DNA from: Microbacterium sp. Gd 4-13
Lineage (GTDB): Bacteria > Actinomycetota > Actinomycetes > Actinomycetales > Microbacteriaceae
Assembly: GCF_003095395.1 (NCBI RefSeq)
Contig: NZ_QEIJ01000001.1
Span: 496,001-560,000, forward strand
Reading direction: 5' to 3'
DNA length: 64,000 nucleotides
The translations under genes were made by a program, and so were the position numbers. How positions within the stretch are numbered: position 1 is the stretch's first letter; every line of letters starts with the position of its first letter. Of this stretch, positions 14,508-23,767 are shown piece by piece. A model generated the notes under the pieces. That model did no database searches. It worked only from the letters and a program-made list of their open reading frames with translations, and was not told the origin of the DNA.

Positions 14508-15872
14508 ATGAGTTCAGTCGTCACGGGCGCGGTCGCGCCGGCATCTTCTTCCGAAGAGGGCGAGACGCTTCGCATCCGCGGCGGCAGGCCGCTCACCGGG
14601 CGCGTGGAGGTCAAGGGCGCGAAGAACCTCGCGACGAAGGCCATGGTCGCGGTGCTGCTCGGCAACTCGACGAGCATCCTGCGCGACGTTCCCGACATCA
14701 GTGACGTCGGGGTCGTCCGCTCGCTCCTCGAGGTGCACGGCGTTCACGTCACGGACGGCGAGAACCCCGGCGAACTCGTGTTCGATCCGAGCGGCGCCGT
14801 GTCGGCGAACTTCGAGCAGATCGACGCGTACGCGGGGGCTTCCCGCATCCCGATCCTGTTCTGCGGACCGCTCCTGCACCTCCTCGGCGAGGCGCTCATC
14901 CCCGACCTCGGTGGCTGCCGCATCGGCGATCGCCCGATCAACTTCCACATGGACGCCCTCCGGGCGTTCGGTGCGGTCGTCGACAAGACGTACGAGGGCA
15001 TCCGCATCACCGCCCCCGACGGCCTCCACGGCGCCCAGATCGAGTTGCCGTACCCGAGCGTCGGCGCGACCGAGCAGGTGCTGCTCACGGCCGTGCGGGC
15101 GAAGGGCGTCACCGAGCTGCGCAACGCCGCCATCGAACCCGAGATCATGGACCTGATCGCTGTGCTGCAGAAGATGGGCGCGATCATCTCCTACGAGCCC
15201 AACCGCGTCATCCTCATCGAGGGTGTCGACCAGCTCCGCGGCTACGACCACCGGTGCATCTTCGACCGCAACGAGGCCGCGTCGTGGGCCGCCGCCGCGC
15301 TCGCGACCGACGGCGACATCTTCGTCGGCGGTGCCCGCCAGCAGGAGATGCTCACGTTCCTCAACGTCTTCCGCAAGGTCGGGGGCGAGTTCGACATCCA
15401 CGAGGACGGCATCCGCTTCTTCCGCGGAGGCGAACTGCGTCCGGTCGTGGTCGAGACCGACGTGCACCCCGGGTTCATGACCGACTGGCAGCAGCCCCTC
15501 GTCGTCGCTCTGACCCAGGCGAACGGCGTGTCGACCGTCCACGAGACCGTGTACGAGAACCGCCTCGGCTTCACCCGCGCCCTCGTGCAGATGGGGGCCG
15601 ACATCGTCGTGCACCCGAACGGGATCGCCGATCCCGCACGCCGGGTTCCGCGGCGAGCGCTCGAGCAGGCCGCGGTCATCACCGGACCCACCCCGCTCCG
15701 GGGTGCCGATGTCGTCGTCCCCGACCTGCGGGGCGGTTACAGCTACCTCATCGCCGCTCTCGCGGCCGAGGGGGAGTCCGTCGTGCGCAACGTGGGCATC
15801 CTCCGTCGCGGGTACGAGAAGCTCTTCGCCAAGCTCGACACCCTCGGCGCCGACTTCGACGTCATCGGATAG
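14508..15872 (+). CDS. murA: UDP-N-acetylglucosamine 1-carboxyvinyltransferase
   Basis: First committed enzyme of peptidoglycan precursor synthesis; it adds enolpyruvate to UDP-GlcNAc in the cytoplasm. It has 454 residues in the EPSP-synthase fold. Landmarks are VEVKGAKNLATKAM (substrate lysine region), PDLGGCRIGDRPINFHM with the catalytic-loop Cys that fosfomycin attacks in other MurA enzymes, and PDLRGGYSYLIAALAAEGES near the end. The N-terminal 20 residues before LRIRGG are an extra Ser-rich tail. It begins an envelope gene cluster that continues with an acyltransferase, gpsA and ddl. Confidence 0.96.
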   Translation: MSSVVTGAVAPASSSEEGETLRIRGGRPLTGRVEVKGAKNLATKAMVAVLLGNSTSILRDVPDISDVGVVRSLLEVHGVHVTDGENPGELVFDPSGAVSANFEQIDAYAGASRIPILFCGPLLHLLGEALIPDLGGCRIGDRPINFHMDALRAFGAVVDKTYEGIRITAPDGLHGAQIELPYPSVGATEQVLLTAVRAKGVTELRNAAIEPEIMDLIAVLQKMGAIISYEPNRVILIEGVDQLRGYDHRCIFDRNEAASWAAAALATDGDIFVGGARQQEMLTFLNVFRKVGGEFDIHEDGIRFFRGGELRPVVVETDVHPGFMTDWQQPLVVALTQANGVSTVHETVYENRLGFTRALVQMGADIVVHPNGIADPARRVPRRALEQAAVITGPTPLRGADVVVPDLRGGYSYLIAALAAEGESVVRNVGILRRGYEKLFAKLDTLGADFDVIG

Positions 15873-15874
15873 CC

Positions 15875-16639
15875 GTGGCGTCCGGTCGTCGCGCCGTATC
15901 GCGCGAGAAATCCCGCCCGAGCGTCTTCTGGCCGCTCGCGGCCGTCGTCGTGCCCCTCACGGGCATCTTCGCCAAGATCGAGATCGAGGACGCCGACAAG
16001 CTGCCGCGCGAGGGAGCGTTCGTTCTTGCCCCGAACCACTACTCGAACTTCGATCCGCTGGTCGTCGCCGTCGTGGTCTGGCGGCTCGGCCGGGCACCGA
16101 GCTTCATGGCGAAGGAGAGCCTCTTCCGCGTGCCCGTCCTGGGTGCGGCGCTCCGCGCCACCGGGATGGTGCCGGTGTCGCGCAGTTCGTCGGCGTCGGC
16201 CGCCCGCGACACGATCCGCGGCTCGGAGCAGCTCGTCGAGCACGGGCGCGGCGTCATCGTGTACCCCGAAGGCACTCTCACCCGCGACCCCGACCTCTGG
16301 CCGATGCGCGGGAAGACCGGGGCCGTCCGCCTCTCGATCGCCGGCGACATCCCCCTGGTGCCGATGGCGCACTGGGGTGTGCAGGAGATCATGCCGCGCT
16401 ACGGCAAGATCAGGCTCTGGCCGCTGCGTCGCCGCGTGCGCGTGGTGCTGGGCGACCCGATCCTGCCGTCCGAGCACGGTGCCGACGTGTCGCGCCCGTC
16501 CACGCTCGTTGCGGCCACCGACGTGCTGATGGACCGGATCTCGGGACTCCTGGCGCGGCTGCGCGGCGGCACTCCGCCCGAGCAGCGCTGGAACCCGTCC
16601 GCTCACGGCCAGACCGAGACGGGCCGCCTTGAGTCGTAG
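15875..16639 (+). CDS. 1-acyl-glycerol-3-phosphate acyltransferase-like protein
   Basis: A 254-residue PlsC-family acyltransferase that should acylate lysophosphatidic acid at the membrane during phospholipid synthesis. The catalytic HX4D motif is NHYSNFD and the glycerol-phosphate-binding motif is VYPEGTLTRDPDLWP. A hydrophobic segment near residues 17-32 (VFWPLAAVVVPLTGIF) may attach it to the membrane. The GTG start is 2 nt after the murA stop with a poor ribosome binding site, suggesting coupled translation. Gene order with gpsA, which supplies glycerol-3-phosphate, supports the role. Confidence 0.9.
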   Translation: MASGRRAVSREKSRPSVFWPLAAVVVPLTGIFAKIEIEDADKLPREGAFVLAPNHYSNFDPLVVAVVVWRLGRAPSFMAKESLFRVPVLGAALRATGMVPVSRSSSASAARDTIRGSEQLVEHGRGVIVYPEGTLTRDPDLWPMRGKTGAVRLSIAGDIPLVPMAHWGVQEIMPRYGKIRLWPLRRRVRVVLGDPILPSEHGADVSRPSTLVAATDVLMDRISGLLARLRGGTPPEQRWNPSAHGQTETGRLES

Positions 16640-17759
16640 ATCGGATGCTGCACTGCCGCGCGTCGCCGTCGTCGGAGCCGGGAGCTGGGGCACGACCTTC
16701 GGCAAGATCCTCGCGGACGGCGGGGCGCACGTCACCATGTGGGCGCGTCGCGCCGAGATCGCGCAGGAGATCACCGAGGCCAAGCGCAATAGCCAGTACC
16801 TCTCGGGTATCAACCTTCCCCGGGAGATGTCGGCGAGCGTCCACCTGGCGGAGGCTGTCGAGGGGGCGACCCAGATCTACCTGTCCGTGCCGAGCCAGGC
16901 GCTGCGCGAGAATCTGAAGGCGCTCCGACCGCTCGTCGACGCCACCGACGTGCCGATCGTGTCGCTCATGAAGGGCGTCGAGAAGCGCACCGGGCTGCGG
17001 ATGAGCGAGGTGATCGCCCAGGAGCTGCAGTGCGACCCGGAGCGCATCGCCGTGGCGTCGGGGCCCAACCTCGCCCTCGAGATCGCGCGCGAGCAGCCCA
17101 CGGCCGCCGTGATCTCCTCCATCAGCAGGGAGACCGCCGAGGCTGTGGCACGGCGGGCTCGCAACCGCTACTTCCGCTCCTTCGTGAACACCGACGTCAT
17201 CGGCACCGAGTTCGGGGGCGTGCTGAAGAACCTCATCGCCGTCGCGATCGGCATCGTCGACGGCGTCGGATACGGCGAGAACACCAAGGCCTCGATCATC
17301 ACGCGGGGGCTGGTCGAGATGACCGACTTCGCGGTGGCGCAGGGTGCGCAGCCCGAGACCCTTCAAGGACTCGCGGGCCTGGGCGACCTCATCGCGACGT
17401 GCCAGTCGCCGCTGAGCCGGAACAACACAGCCGGACGCCTGCTGGGTCAGGGCTACAGCCTGCAGGACGTGGTGAAGCAGATGCAGCAGACCGCCGAGGG
17501 TCTGTCATCGGTGACGCCCGTGCTCGAACTCGCCCGCAAGGCGGGGGTCGAGATGCCGATCGTGGCTCAGGTCAAGCGCGTGCTGGACGGCACCATGAAC
17601 CCGCGCGACATCGCGCCACACTTGACGACCGACGACGATACGCCCAAGGGCGAGAGGACGCAGAATGGTTCGGACAGCGGTAGCGGTGCTCTTTGGCGGT
17701 CGATCCAGCGAGCACTCGATCAGCTCCGCCACGGCGGGCGGGGTGCTGCGGGCGATTGA
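16629..17759 (+). CDS. gpsA: NAD(P)H-dependent glycerol-3-phosphate dehydrogenase
   Basis: Reduces dihydroxyacetone phosphate to sn-glycerol-3-phosphate for phospholipids. It has 376 residues. The Rossmann motif is VAVVGAGSWGTTFGKILAD, followed by SVPSQALRENL, VASGPNLALEIA, the catalytic-lysine region GTEFGGVLKNLIAVAIGI, and GLAGLGDLIATCQSPLSRN. The only in-frame start I can find is TTG at 16629, overlapping the acyltransferase end by 11 nt. The last 31 residues after about residue 345 are low-complexity and are encoded entirely within the start of ddl (95-nt overlap), so they may be a passive extension. Confidence 0.95.
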   Translation: MSRRSDAALPRVAVVGAGSWGTTFGKILADGGAHVTMWARRAEIAQEITEAKRNSQYLSGINLPREMSASVHLAEAVEGATQIYLSVPSQALRENLKALRPLVDATDVPIVSLMKGVEKRTGLRMSEVIAQELQCDPERIAVASGPNLALEIAREQPTAAVISSISRETAEAVARRARNRYFRSFVNTDVIGTEFGGVLKNLIAVAIGIVDGVGYGENTKASIITRGLVEMTDFAVAQGAQPETLQGLAGLGDLIATCQSPLSRNNTAGRLLGQGYSLQDVVKQMQQTAEGLSSVTPVLELARKAGVEMPIVAQVKRVLDGTMNPRDIAPHLTTDDDTPKGERTQNGSDSGSGALWRSIQRALDQLRHGGRGAAGD

Positions 17760-18750
17760 TCGCGATCGCTACCGGGTGTTCCCCGTCGGGATCACCCGCG
17801 ACGGGGTGTTCGTGCTCGAGGACGACGACCCCGACAAGTTCGCGCTCGACGCGCACGCTCTGCCGGAGGTCGTAGACAACGGCACCCGGGTCTTCTGGCC
17901 GCACGCCGGCGAACGCACGCTCGTCGTGCGCCGTGCCGACGGCACGGAGGAAGAGCTGGGCGAGATCGATGTCGTTCTGCCGATCCTCCACGGAACGCAC
18001 GGGGAGGACGGCACCGTCCAGGGCTTCTTCGACACCCTCGGCATTCCGTACGCCGGGGGAGCGGTGCTCGATTCCGCGCTGTGCATGGACAAGCACTTCA
18101 TGAAGATCGTGCTGCGCGACTCGGGAATCGCGGTCTCGCCGTGGATCACGGTGCGACGCGCGGAGTGGACCGGCGACGCCGCGGCGATCGCCGAGCGCGC
18201 GTCCGAGCTGTCCTTCCCCTGGTTCGTGAAGCCCGCCCGGGCGGGCTCATCGGTGGGGGTGTCGAAGGTGCACGACCTCGGAGAGCTCGCCGGAGCGCTC
18301 GACATCGCCTTCGCTGAGGACGACAAGGTGCTGGTGGAGCAGGGCATCGCCGGGCGTGAGATCGAGGTGGGTGTGCTCGGAGCGCGCGCGGGCGGGGAGC
18401 CGCGGGTGTCGCTGCCCGGCGAGATCGTGCTCACGAGCCGCGAGTTCTACGACTTCGAGGGCAAGTACCTCGGCGGCGACGGCGTCGACGTCGTCTGCCC
18501 CGCCGCCATGAGCGATGCCGAGACGGCGGCGGTGCAGGATGCTGCGCTGCGCGCCTTCGCGGCCGTCGAAGGTCGCGGACTCGCGCGCGTGGACTTCTTC
18601 CTCGGTGAGGACGGCCCGGTCGTCAACGAGCTGAACACGATGCCGGGCTTCACGCCGATCTCGATGTTCCCCAAGTGCTGGATCGCGTCCGGCCTGTCGT
18701 ACGAGGCGCTCATCACCGATCTCATCGAACAGGCTCTCGAGCGCGCGTGA
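17665..18750 (+). CDS. ddl: D-alanine--D-alanine ligase
   Basis: An ATP-grasp ligase that makes D-Ala-D-Ala for peptidoglycan; 361 residues. Seen are VAVLFGGRSSEHSISSATA at the N-terminus, LPILHGTHGEDGTVQGFFD, the ATP-binding lysine segment FVKPARAGSSVGVSKV, and the metal-binding end VDFFLGEDGPVVNELNTMPG. The ATG lies inside the end of gpsA, consistent with one transcript from murA onward. The neighbourhood links lipid and wall precursor supply. Confidence 0.96.
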   Translation: MVRTAVAVLFGGRSSEHSISSATAGGVLRAIDRDRYRVFPVGITRDGVFVLEDDDPDKFALDAHALPEVVDNGTRVFWPHAGERTLVVRRADGTEEELGEIDVVLPILHGTHGEDGTVQGFFDTLGIPYAGGAVLDSALCMDKHFMKIVLRDSGIAVSPWITVRRAEWTGDAAAIAERASELSFPWFVKPARAGSSVGVSKVHDLGELAGALDIAFAEDDKVLVEQGIAGREIEVGVLGARAGGEPRVSLPGEIVLTSREFYDFEGKYLGGDGVDVVCPAAMSDAETAAVQDAALRAFAAVEGRGLARVDFFLGEDGPVVNELNTMPGFTPISMFPKCWIASGLSYEALITDLIEQALERA

Positions 18751-18845
18751 CGTCGGTCGACGCTGAGACCCAGCATCCGGGGTGAGGAACACCGCCAGGC
18801 GTGCTGTCTCGGCCAACCGACGTGTTCTGCCGAGCCGGCGGCCCG

Positions 18846-19325
18846 TCAGCCGTCGGTAGCGGGCCGGTCGGTGCAGACGCTGCCGGTCTCGGCCAACTGA
18901 CGCGCGAGCATCGGCGAGACGGCGCGGAGGGTGTCGGCGCTGCCGACGACGTCGAAGTCGAGGTAGACCTCGACGGCGGGGGTGCGTCCGAACGTGGTGA
19001 AACGGTAGAACGGGGCGTCGGTCCCGTCGACGAGCCAGTCGACGCCCTCGACGGTCTCGCACGAGAGCGTGGAGGGCCCGGGCACGGCGACGCCGCACGT
19101 GAGGAGGATCGTCGACGGGTCGCCCCAGGCCCCCGTCGCCTGAGCGTCGGTCCACCGGCGGGACTCGCCCGCGATGGTCTGGGGAAGCCTCACCGACACG
19201 TCGGCGCACGCGGGGTCGTTCGCGTTCGGTGCGGCGTCCATCGAGACGGTGCCGGCGCACGCGGAGAGCCCGGTGACGGCAGCGAGCACCACGCCCGCGG
19301 CGAGGAGGCGGGGCAGGCGGATCAC
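18846..19325 (-). CDS. DUF3515 lipoprotein
   Basis: A 159-residue actinobacterial lipoprotein. The signal peptide RLPRLLAAGVVLAAVTGLSAC has lipobox LSAC. The mature part has the DUF3515 pattern with paired cysteines (DPACADVSVRLP, ILLTCGVAVPGPSTLSC, and a C-terminal SVCTDRP). The GTG at 19325 is the only start that gives the signal peptide; GGAGAG lies almost against it. The family is nearly always next to ddl and thiL in actinobacteria and its function is unknown. Confidence 0.88.
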   Translation of the reverse strand: MIRLPRLLAAGVVLAAVTGLSACAGTVSMDAAPNANDPACADVSVRLPQTIAGESRRWTDAQATGAWGDPSTILLTCGVAVPGPSTLSCETVEGVDWLVDGTDAPFYRFTTFGRTPAVEVYLDFDVVGSADTLRAVSPMLARQLAETGSVCTDRPATDG

Positions 19326-19382
19326 CTCTCCAGGGTACCCGCCGCGCGATCGGGTGGCGGCGCCGAGCGCTAGCGTGGAACC

Positions 19383-20375
19383 GTGCAGGAGCAGACCGTG
19401 GGCGACCTCAGCGAAGGGGCGATCCTCCGCCGCATCCTCGACCGTCTTCCCACGAGCCGGGCGATCGTCGGGCCGGGCGACGACGCGGCCGTGCTCGACG
19501 CGGCCGACGGGCGGGTCGTCGCGACGACCGACACCCTCGTGCACGGCCCCGACTTCCGGCTGGCGTGGTCGAGCCCGTTCGACCTGGGGTGGAAGGCCGC
19601 CGCGGTGAACCTCGCCGACGTCGCCGCGATGGGCGCGCGCCCCACCGCCCTGCTCGTGGCCCTCGCCATGCCCGACGACCTCCCCGTGTCGTTCGTCGAC
19701 GGGCTCGCCGCGGGGCTCGCCGCCGCCTGCGCGGAGCTCGCCCCCGGGTGCGCGGTCGAGGGCGGCGACCTCACGGTCTCCGACACACTCACGATCGCCG
19801 TCACCGCCCTGGGGTCGCTCGACGGGCGGGAACCCGTTCGACGCTCGGGGGCGGCCGTCGGCGACACGGTGGCCGTCGTGGGCGACCTCGGCGTCGCGGC
19901 CCTGGGTCTGTCGGTGCTGTTCCGCAGCTTCGTCGACGCCGCCGGTTCGCCCGTCGCGATCGATCCGCGCGCGTGGGCGGGGCTGACCGCCGCCGAGACC
20001 GAGGGGCTGAAGCGGCAGCTGGCGCCGCGTCCCCCGATCGCCGGGGGAGCGATCGCGGCGGTCGCCGGAGCCACGGCGATGATGGACGTCTCCGACGGAC
20101 TCGCCCTCGATGCACGACGCATGGCCGACGCCTCCGGCGTGACCCTCGACATCGCGAGAGCGCTGCTCGGCGATTCCCCCGACGCGGCGCTCGAGGGCGG
20201 GGAGGACCACGCGCTGCTCGCGACCTTCCCCCGGGGCGCAGCCCTGCCGGAAGGGTTCCGTGCGATCGGCGAGGTTCGCTCCCGCGTGGATGCGCCGGTG
20301 ACGGTGGACGGCGTCCCGTACGAAAAGCCCGGCGGGTGGGATCCCTACAGGGACTGGGACGCGGGAAGGGGCTGA
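19383..20375 (+). CDS. thiL: Thiamine-monophosphate kinase
   Basis: Phosphorylates thiamine phosphate to thiamine diphosphate, the last step of the cofactor route; 330 residues. Motifs are IVGPGDDAAVL (metal and ATP site), DTLVHGPDF, NLADVAAMGARPTALLVAL, GGDLTVSD, and MDVSDGLALD. The start GTG is preceded by TAGCGT and exactly 6 nt, so the mRNA may be leaderless. Its 3' end overlaps rsmD on the other strand by 31 bp. Confidence 0.95.
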   Translation: MQEQTVGDLSEGAILRRILDRLPTSRAIVGPGDDAAVLDAADGRVVATTDTLVHGPDFRLAWSSPFDLGWKAAAVNLADVAAMGARPTALLVALAMPDDLPVSFVDGLAAGLAAACAELAPGCAVEGGDLTVSDTLTIAVTALGSLDGREPVRRSGAAVGDTVAVVGDLGVAALGLSVLFRSFVDAAGSPVAIDPRAWAGLTAAETEGLKRQLAPRPPIAGGAIAAVAGATAMMDVSDGLALDARRMADASGVTLDIARALLGDSPDAALEGGEDHALLATFPRGAALPEGFRAIGEVRSRVDAPVTVDGVPYEKPGGWDPYRDWDAGRG

Positions 20376-20926
20376 CCCCACCACATCGCCGTATCCCCGT
20401 AGACGCGGTCGCGGAGGGGCTCCAGGCCCGCGTCGACCCAGCGCGGACCGGGGGACCGCTTGGCGCGCTCGACCACCACGACGGCGTCCGGCGACAGGTG
20501 CGGGGCGAGGGCGGTCAGGGCCTCGGTCAGGTCGGCGTCCGAGACGTCGTAGGGCGGGTCGACGAAGACGAGGTCGTAGGGTCCCGCCGCGTCTCGGAGG
20601 AATCCGGCGACCGTCGCGCGGTGCGCTCGGATCGGCGGCGGGCTTCCGAGCGCCTTCGCGACCCGCTCGGCGTTGCGTCGGATCAGCGACACCGCCTGCG
20701 CAGCGTGCTCCACGAGGTCGACGGATGCTGCGCCCCGGCTCGCGGCCTCGAGTCCGAGCGCGCCCGATCCGGCATAGAGGTCGATCACTCTCGCGCCGTC
20801 GACGAGCCCGGCGGCGTCGAGCGCGCCGAAGAGCGACTCGCGGACGCGTTCGCTCGTGGGGCGGGTGCCCCTCGGAGGCACGTCGAGCACGGTGCCTCCG
20901 GCCGAGCCGGAGATGATGCGGGTCAC
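20345..20926 (-). CDS. rsmD: 16S rRNA (guanine966-N2)-methyltransferase
   Basis: A 193-residue SAM-dependent methyltransferase acting on 16S rRNA. The N-terminus MTRIISGSAGGTVLDVPPRG and RPTSERVRESLF are typical. The SAM loop is VIDLYAGSGALGLEAASRGA and the catalytic motif is VFVDPPYD. The GTG at 20926 lies 6 nt after TAGGGT on the minus strand, so it too may be leaderless. It is divergent from recG and convergent with thiL (31-bp overlap). Confidence 0.95.
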   Translation of the reverse strand: MTRIISGSAGGTVLDVPPRGTRPTSERVRESLFGALDAAGLVDGARVIDLYAGSGALGLEAASRGAASVDLVEHAAQAVSLIRRNAERVAKALGSPPPIRAHRATVAGFLRDAAGPYDLVFVDPPYDVSDADLTEALTALAPHLSPDAVVVVERAKRSPGPRWVDAGLEPLRDRVYGDTAMWWGQPLPASQSL

Positions 20927-21006
20927 CGTCTCACCCTACAAACACCCGCGAGGCGCCGAGGGCGGCGTCCGCCGGCGATGTCGGTGATCCTGCCTAGACT
21001 TTCCCC

Positions 21007-23175
21007 ATGCCCGCCCTGACTCTCGCGTCGCGTCTCGACGGCGTGGTCGGCGGCAAGACGGCTGCCGCCTTCGACCGTGCCTTCGGCATGGCGACCGTCG
21101 GTGAACTGCTCGGGCACTACCCGCGTCGGTACGCCAAGCGCGGTGAGCTGACACCGATCGCCTCCCTTCCCCTCGGCGAGCCCGTGACGATCGTCGCCGA
21201 GGTCGTGCGCGCGGGGGAGCGTCGCATGCAGAACAGACGCGGGTCGCTCGTCGAGGTCGTCATCACCGACGGCGACGGGCACATGAGCCTCACGTTCTTC
21301 AACCAGCCGTGGCGCATCACAGAGCTCTACCCGGGGCGCCGGGGCATCTTCTCGGGCAAGGTGGGCGAGTATCGGGGCGCGACGCAGCTGACCAATCCCG
21401 ACTACGAGCTGTTCGAAGACGTCGAGCAGGCGCGCATGACGGCCGAGGCCAACGCGAATCTGCCCATCCCCATCTATCCGGCCACCAGCACGGTGACCAG
21501 CCGCATGATCTCCGACGCCATCGCCCTCGTCTTCGCCGGGCTCGGCCCGATCGATGATCCGCTCCCCGAGACTCTTCGCGCGCGGCACGGTCTGCTCGAA
21601 GCGCGGACGGCCTTCGAGAGAGTGCACCGGCCCGACGTCGAGGAACAGGTCGGACCAGCCGTCGCGACGCTTCGCATGCACGAGGCGCTCGTCCTGCAGT
21701 CCGCGCTCCTTCAGCAGCGGCAGTTCGTGCGTGCCATGTCGGCGACGCGGCGCCCCGCCGCGCCCGGCGGGCTCCTCGAACGCTTCGACGCACTGCTTCC
21801 CTTCGATCGAACCCCCGACCAGGTCACGGTGGGCGATGCCGTCGCGGCGGATCTCGTCGGCGAGTGGCCGATGAACCGTCTGATCCAGGGCGAGGTCGGA
21901 TCGGGTAAGACCCTCGTGGCTCTGCGGGCCATGTTGCAGGTCGCCGAGTCGGGGGGCCAGTCGGCGTTGATCGCGCCGACCGAGGTGCTCGCCGCGCAGC
22001 ACGTGCGTTCGATCGCCCGCATGCTCGGTCCTCAGCTCGCCCCCGAGTTGATGCCGACGCTTCTCACGGGGCAGTTGCCGGCCGCCGAGCGACGCAAGGC
22101 CGCGCTGCGCGCCGCATCCGGTCAAGCGCGCATCATCGTCGGAACCCATGCCCTGCTGAGCGCGTCGACCACGTTCGCCGATCTCGGTCTCGTGGTGGTG
22201 GACGAGCAGCACCGGTTCGGCGTCGAGCAGCGCGAGGCGCTCCGCGCGAAGGGCTCCACCCCGCACACCGTCGTTCTGACGGCGACACCCATTCCGCGCA
22301 CCGTGGCCATGACGGTGTTCGGCGACCTCGACGTCTCCACGATTCGCACGATGCCCGCGGGACGCGCGGGAATCTCGTCGTTCGTCGCACCCGTCGCCGA
22401 GAAGCCGGGGTGGTTCGCCCGGGTGTGGGACCGCGTCGCCGAAGAGGTCGCCGAGGGGCGACAGGCTTTCGTCGTGTGCCCCGCGATCGACGCGGAAGCC
22501 TCGACGAAAGACGACACCGCCGACGACATGGTGGCCGAGGCGGAGGCCGCGGCTCCGCGCATTCGGTGGGGCGTGGTGCAGGTCGCCGACGTGCTCTCGC
22601 GTCACCCCGCCTTCGCGCAGCTGCGCGTGGAGATCCTGCACGGCAAGATGCCGTCCGACCAGAAGGACGCCGTCATGCAGGCGTTCTCGCGGGGCGACAT
22701 CGACGTGCTGGTCGCGACGACCGTCGTGGAGGTCGGTGTCGACGTGCCGAACGCGTCGGCGATGGTGATCCTCGAGGCCGACCGCTTCGGTGTCTCGCAG
22801 TTGCACCAGCTGCGAGGCCGAGTCGGGCGAGGCGGCCTCCCCGGCATCTGCCTCCTCGTGACCGAAGCGTCGACGGGCACGTCGGCGCGCGCGCGGGTGG
22901 AGGCGGTGGCCAGCACCCTCGACGGCTTCGAGCTGGCCGAGGTCGACCTCGAGCTGCGCGGGGAGGGCGACGTGCTCGGTGCGGTCCAGTCGGGTGCTCG
23001 CTCGTCGCTGCGCCTGCTGCGCGTGGTCACAGACGCCGACGTGATCGCAGAGGCGCGTGCAGCGGCCGAGCGCATCTTCGCCGATGACCCGACCCTCGCC
23101 CAGCATCCCGCTCTCGCCGCCGCGATCGATCGACGAGTCGGTGCGCTGGAGCGGGCAGCTCTCGCTCGTTCCTGA
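21007..23175 (+). CDS. recG: ATP-dependent DNA helicase RecG
   Basis: Branch-migrating helicase for stalled forks and recombination intermediates; 722 residues. The N-terminal wedge (OB fold) contains GEPVTIVAEVVRAGERRM. Helicase motifs follow: Walker A GEVGSGKTLVALRAM, the Walker B variant VVDEQHRFGVEQREAL, TATPIPRTVAMTVFGDLD, and the C-terminal ATTVVEVGVDVPNASAMVI and LHQLRGRVGRGG. TAGACT plus 6 nt precedes the ATG. It is followed by coaD. Confidence 0.96.
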   Translation: MPALTLASRLDGVVGGKTAAAFDRAFGMATVGELLGHYPRRYAKRGELTPIASLPLGEPVTIVAEVVRAGERRMQNRRGSLVEVVITDGDGHMSLTFFNQPWRITELYPGRRGIFSGKVGEYRGATQLTNPDYELFEDVEQARMTAEANANLPIPIYPATSTVTSRMISDAIALVFAGLGPIDDPLPETLRARHGLLEARTAFERVHRPDVEEQVGPAVATLRMHEALVLQSALLQQRQFVRAMSATRRPAAPGGLLERFDALLPFDRTPDQVTVGDAVAADLVGEWPMNRLIQGEVGSGKTLVALRAMLQVAESGGQSALIAPTEVLAAQHVRSIARMLGPQLAPELMPTLLTGQLPAAERRKAALRAASGQARIIVGTHALLSASTTFADLGLVVVDEQHRFGVEQREALRAKGSTPHTVVLTATPIPRTVAMTVFGDLDVSTIRTMPAGRAGISSFVAPVAEKPGWFARVWDRVAEEVAEGRQAFVVCPAIDAEASTKDDTADDMVAEAEAAAPRIRWGVVQVADVLSRHPAFAQLRVEILHGKMPSDQKDAVMQAFSRGDIDVLVATTVVEVGVDVPNASAMVILEADRFGVSQLHQLRGRVGRGGLPGICLLVTEASTGTSARARVEAVASTLDGFELAEVDLELRGEGDVLGAVQSGARSSLRLLRVVTDADVIAEARAAAERIFADDPTLAQHPALAAAIDRRVGALERAALARS

Positions 23176-23230
23176 CCCATCGGGTCGCGAGGTTCAGGTT
23201 TGTGCCGTCGTCCCTCGATAGGCTGACGAC

Positions 23231-23728
23231 ATGGACAGCCGGATCGCCGTCGTACCGGGGTCGTTCGACCCGCCGACGCTCGGACACATCGACGTCATCC
23301 GCCGAGCCGCAGCGCTCTACGACCAGCTGCACGTGCTGGTGGTGCACAACCCCGGCAAGGAGGCACTGCTCCCCATCGCGCAGCGTCAGGCGCTCCTCGA
23401 GCAGTCGATCGCCGAGGACGGCATCGAGGGTGACGTCGTCGTGGCCGCGTGGAGCATGGGCCTCCTCGTCGACTACGCCACCGATGTCGGGGCGGGTGTG
23501 CTCGTGAAAGGCATCCGGTCGCAGATCGACGTGGCGTACGAATCGCCGATGGCGATCGTCAATCGCCACCTCGCGCACATCGAGACCGTCTTCCTCCTGC
23601 CCGATCCGGCCCACGCGCTCGTCTCGAGTTCGCTCGTGCGCCAGGTCGCCGCCCTCGGCGGAGACGTCTCGCCGTTCGTTCCACCGGCCGTCGCGCGGTT
23701 CCTCGATACCGGTACCAGCGCCCGCTGA
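23231..23728 (+). CDS. coaD: Phosphopantetheine adenylyltransferase
   Basis: Transfers AMP to 4'-phosphopantetheine in coenzyme A synthesis; 165 residues. The nucleotidyltransferase motif is [18 protein letters not shown] and the second motif is [22 protein letters not shown] ends 6 nt before the ATG, a likely leaderless promoter. Genes on both sides (recG and the yceD-rpmF group) match the usual actinobacterial order. Confidence 0.96.
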   Translation: MDSRIAVVPGSFDPPTLGHIDVIRRAAALYDQLHVLVVHNPGKEALLPIAQRQALLEQSIAEDGIEGDVVVAAWSMGLLVDYATDVGAGVLVKGIRSQIDVAYESPMAIVNRHLAHIETVFLLPDPAHALVSSSLVRQVAALGGDVSPFVPPAVARFLDTGTSAR

Positions 23729-23767
23729 CGGAGCCGCGGCCGCTCCCGGCGGGTAGCATGGACGACC

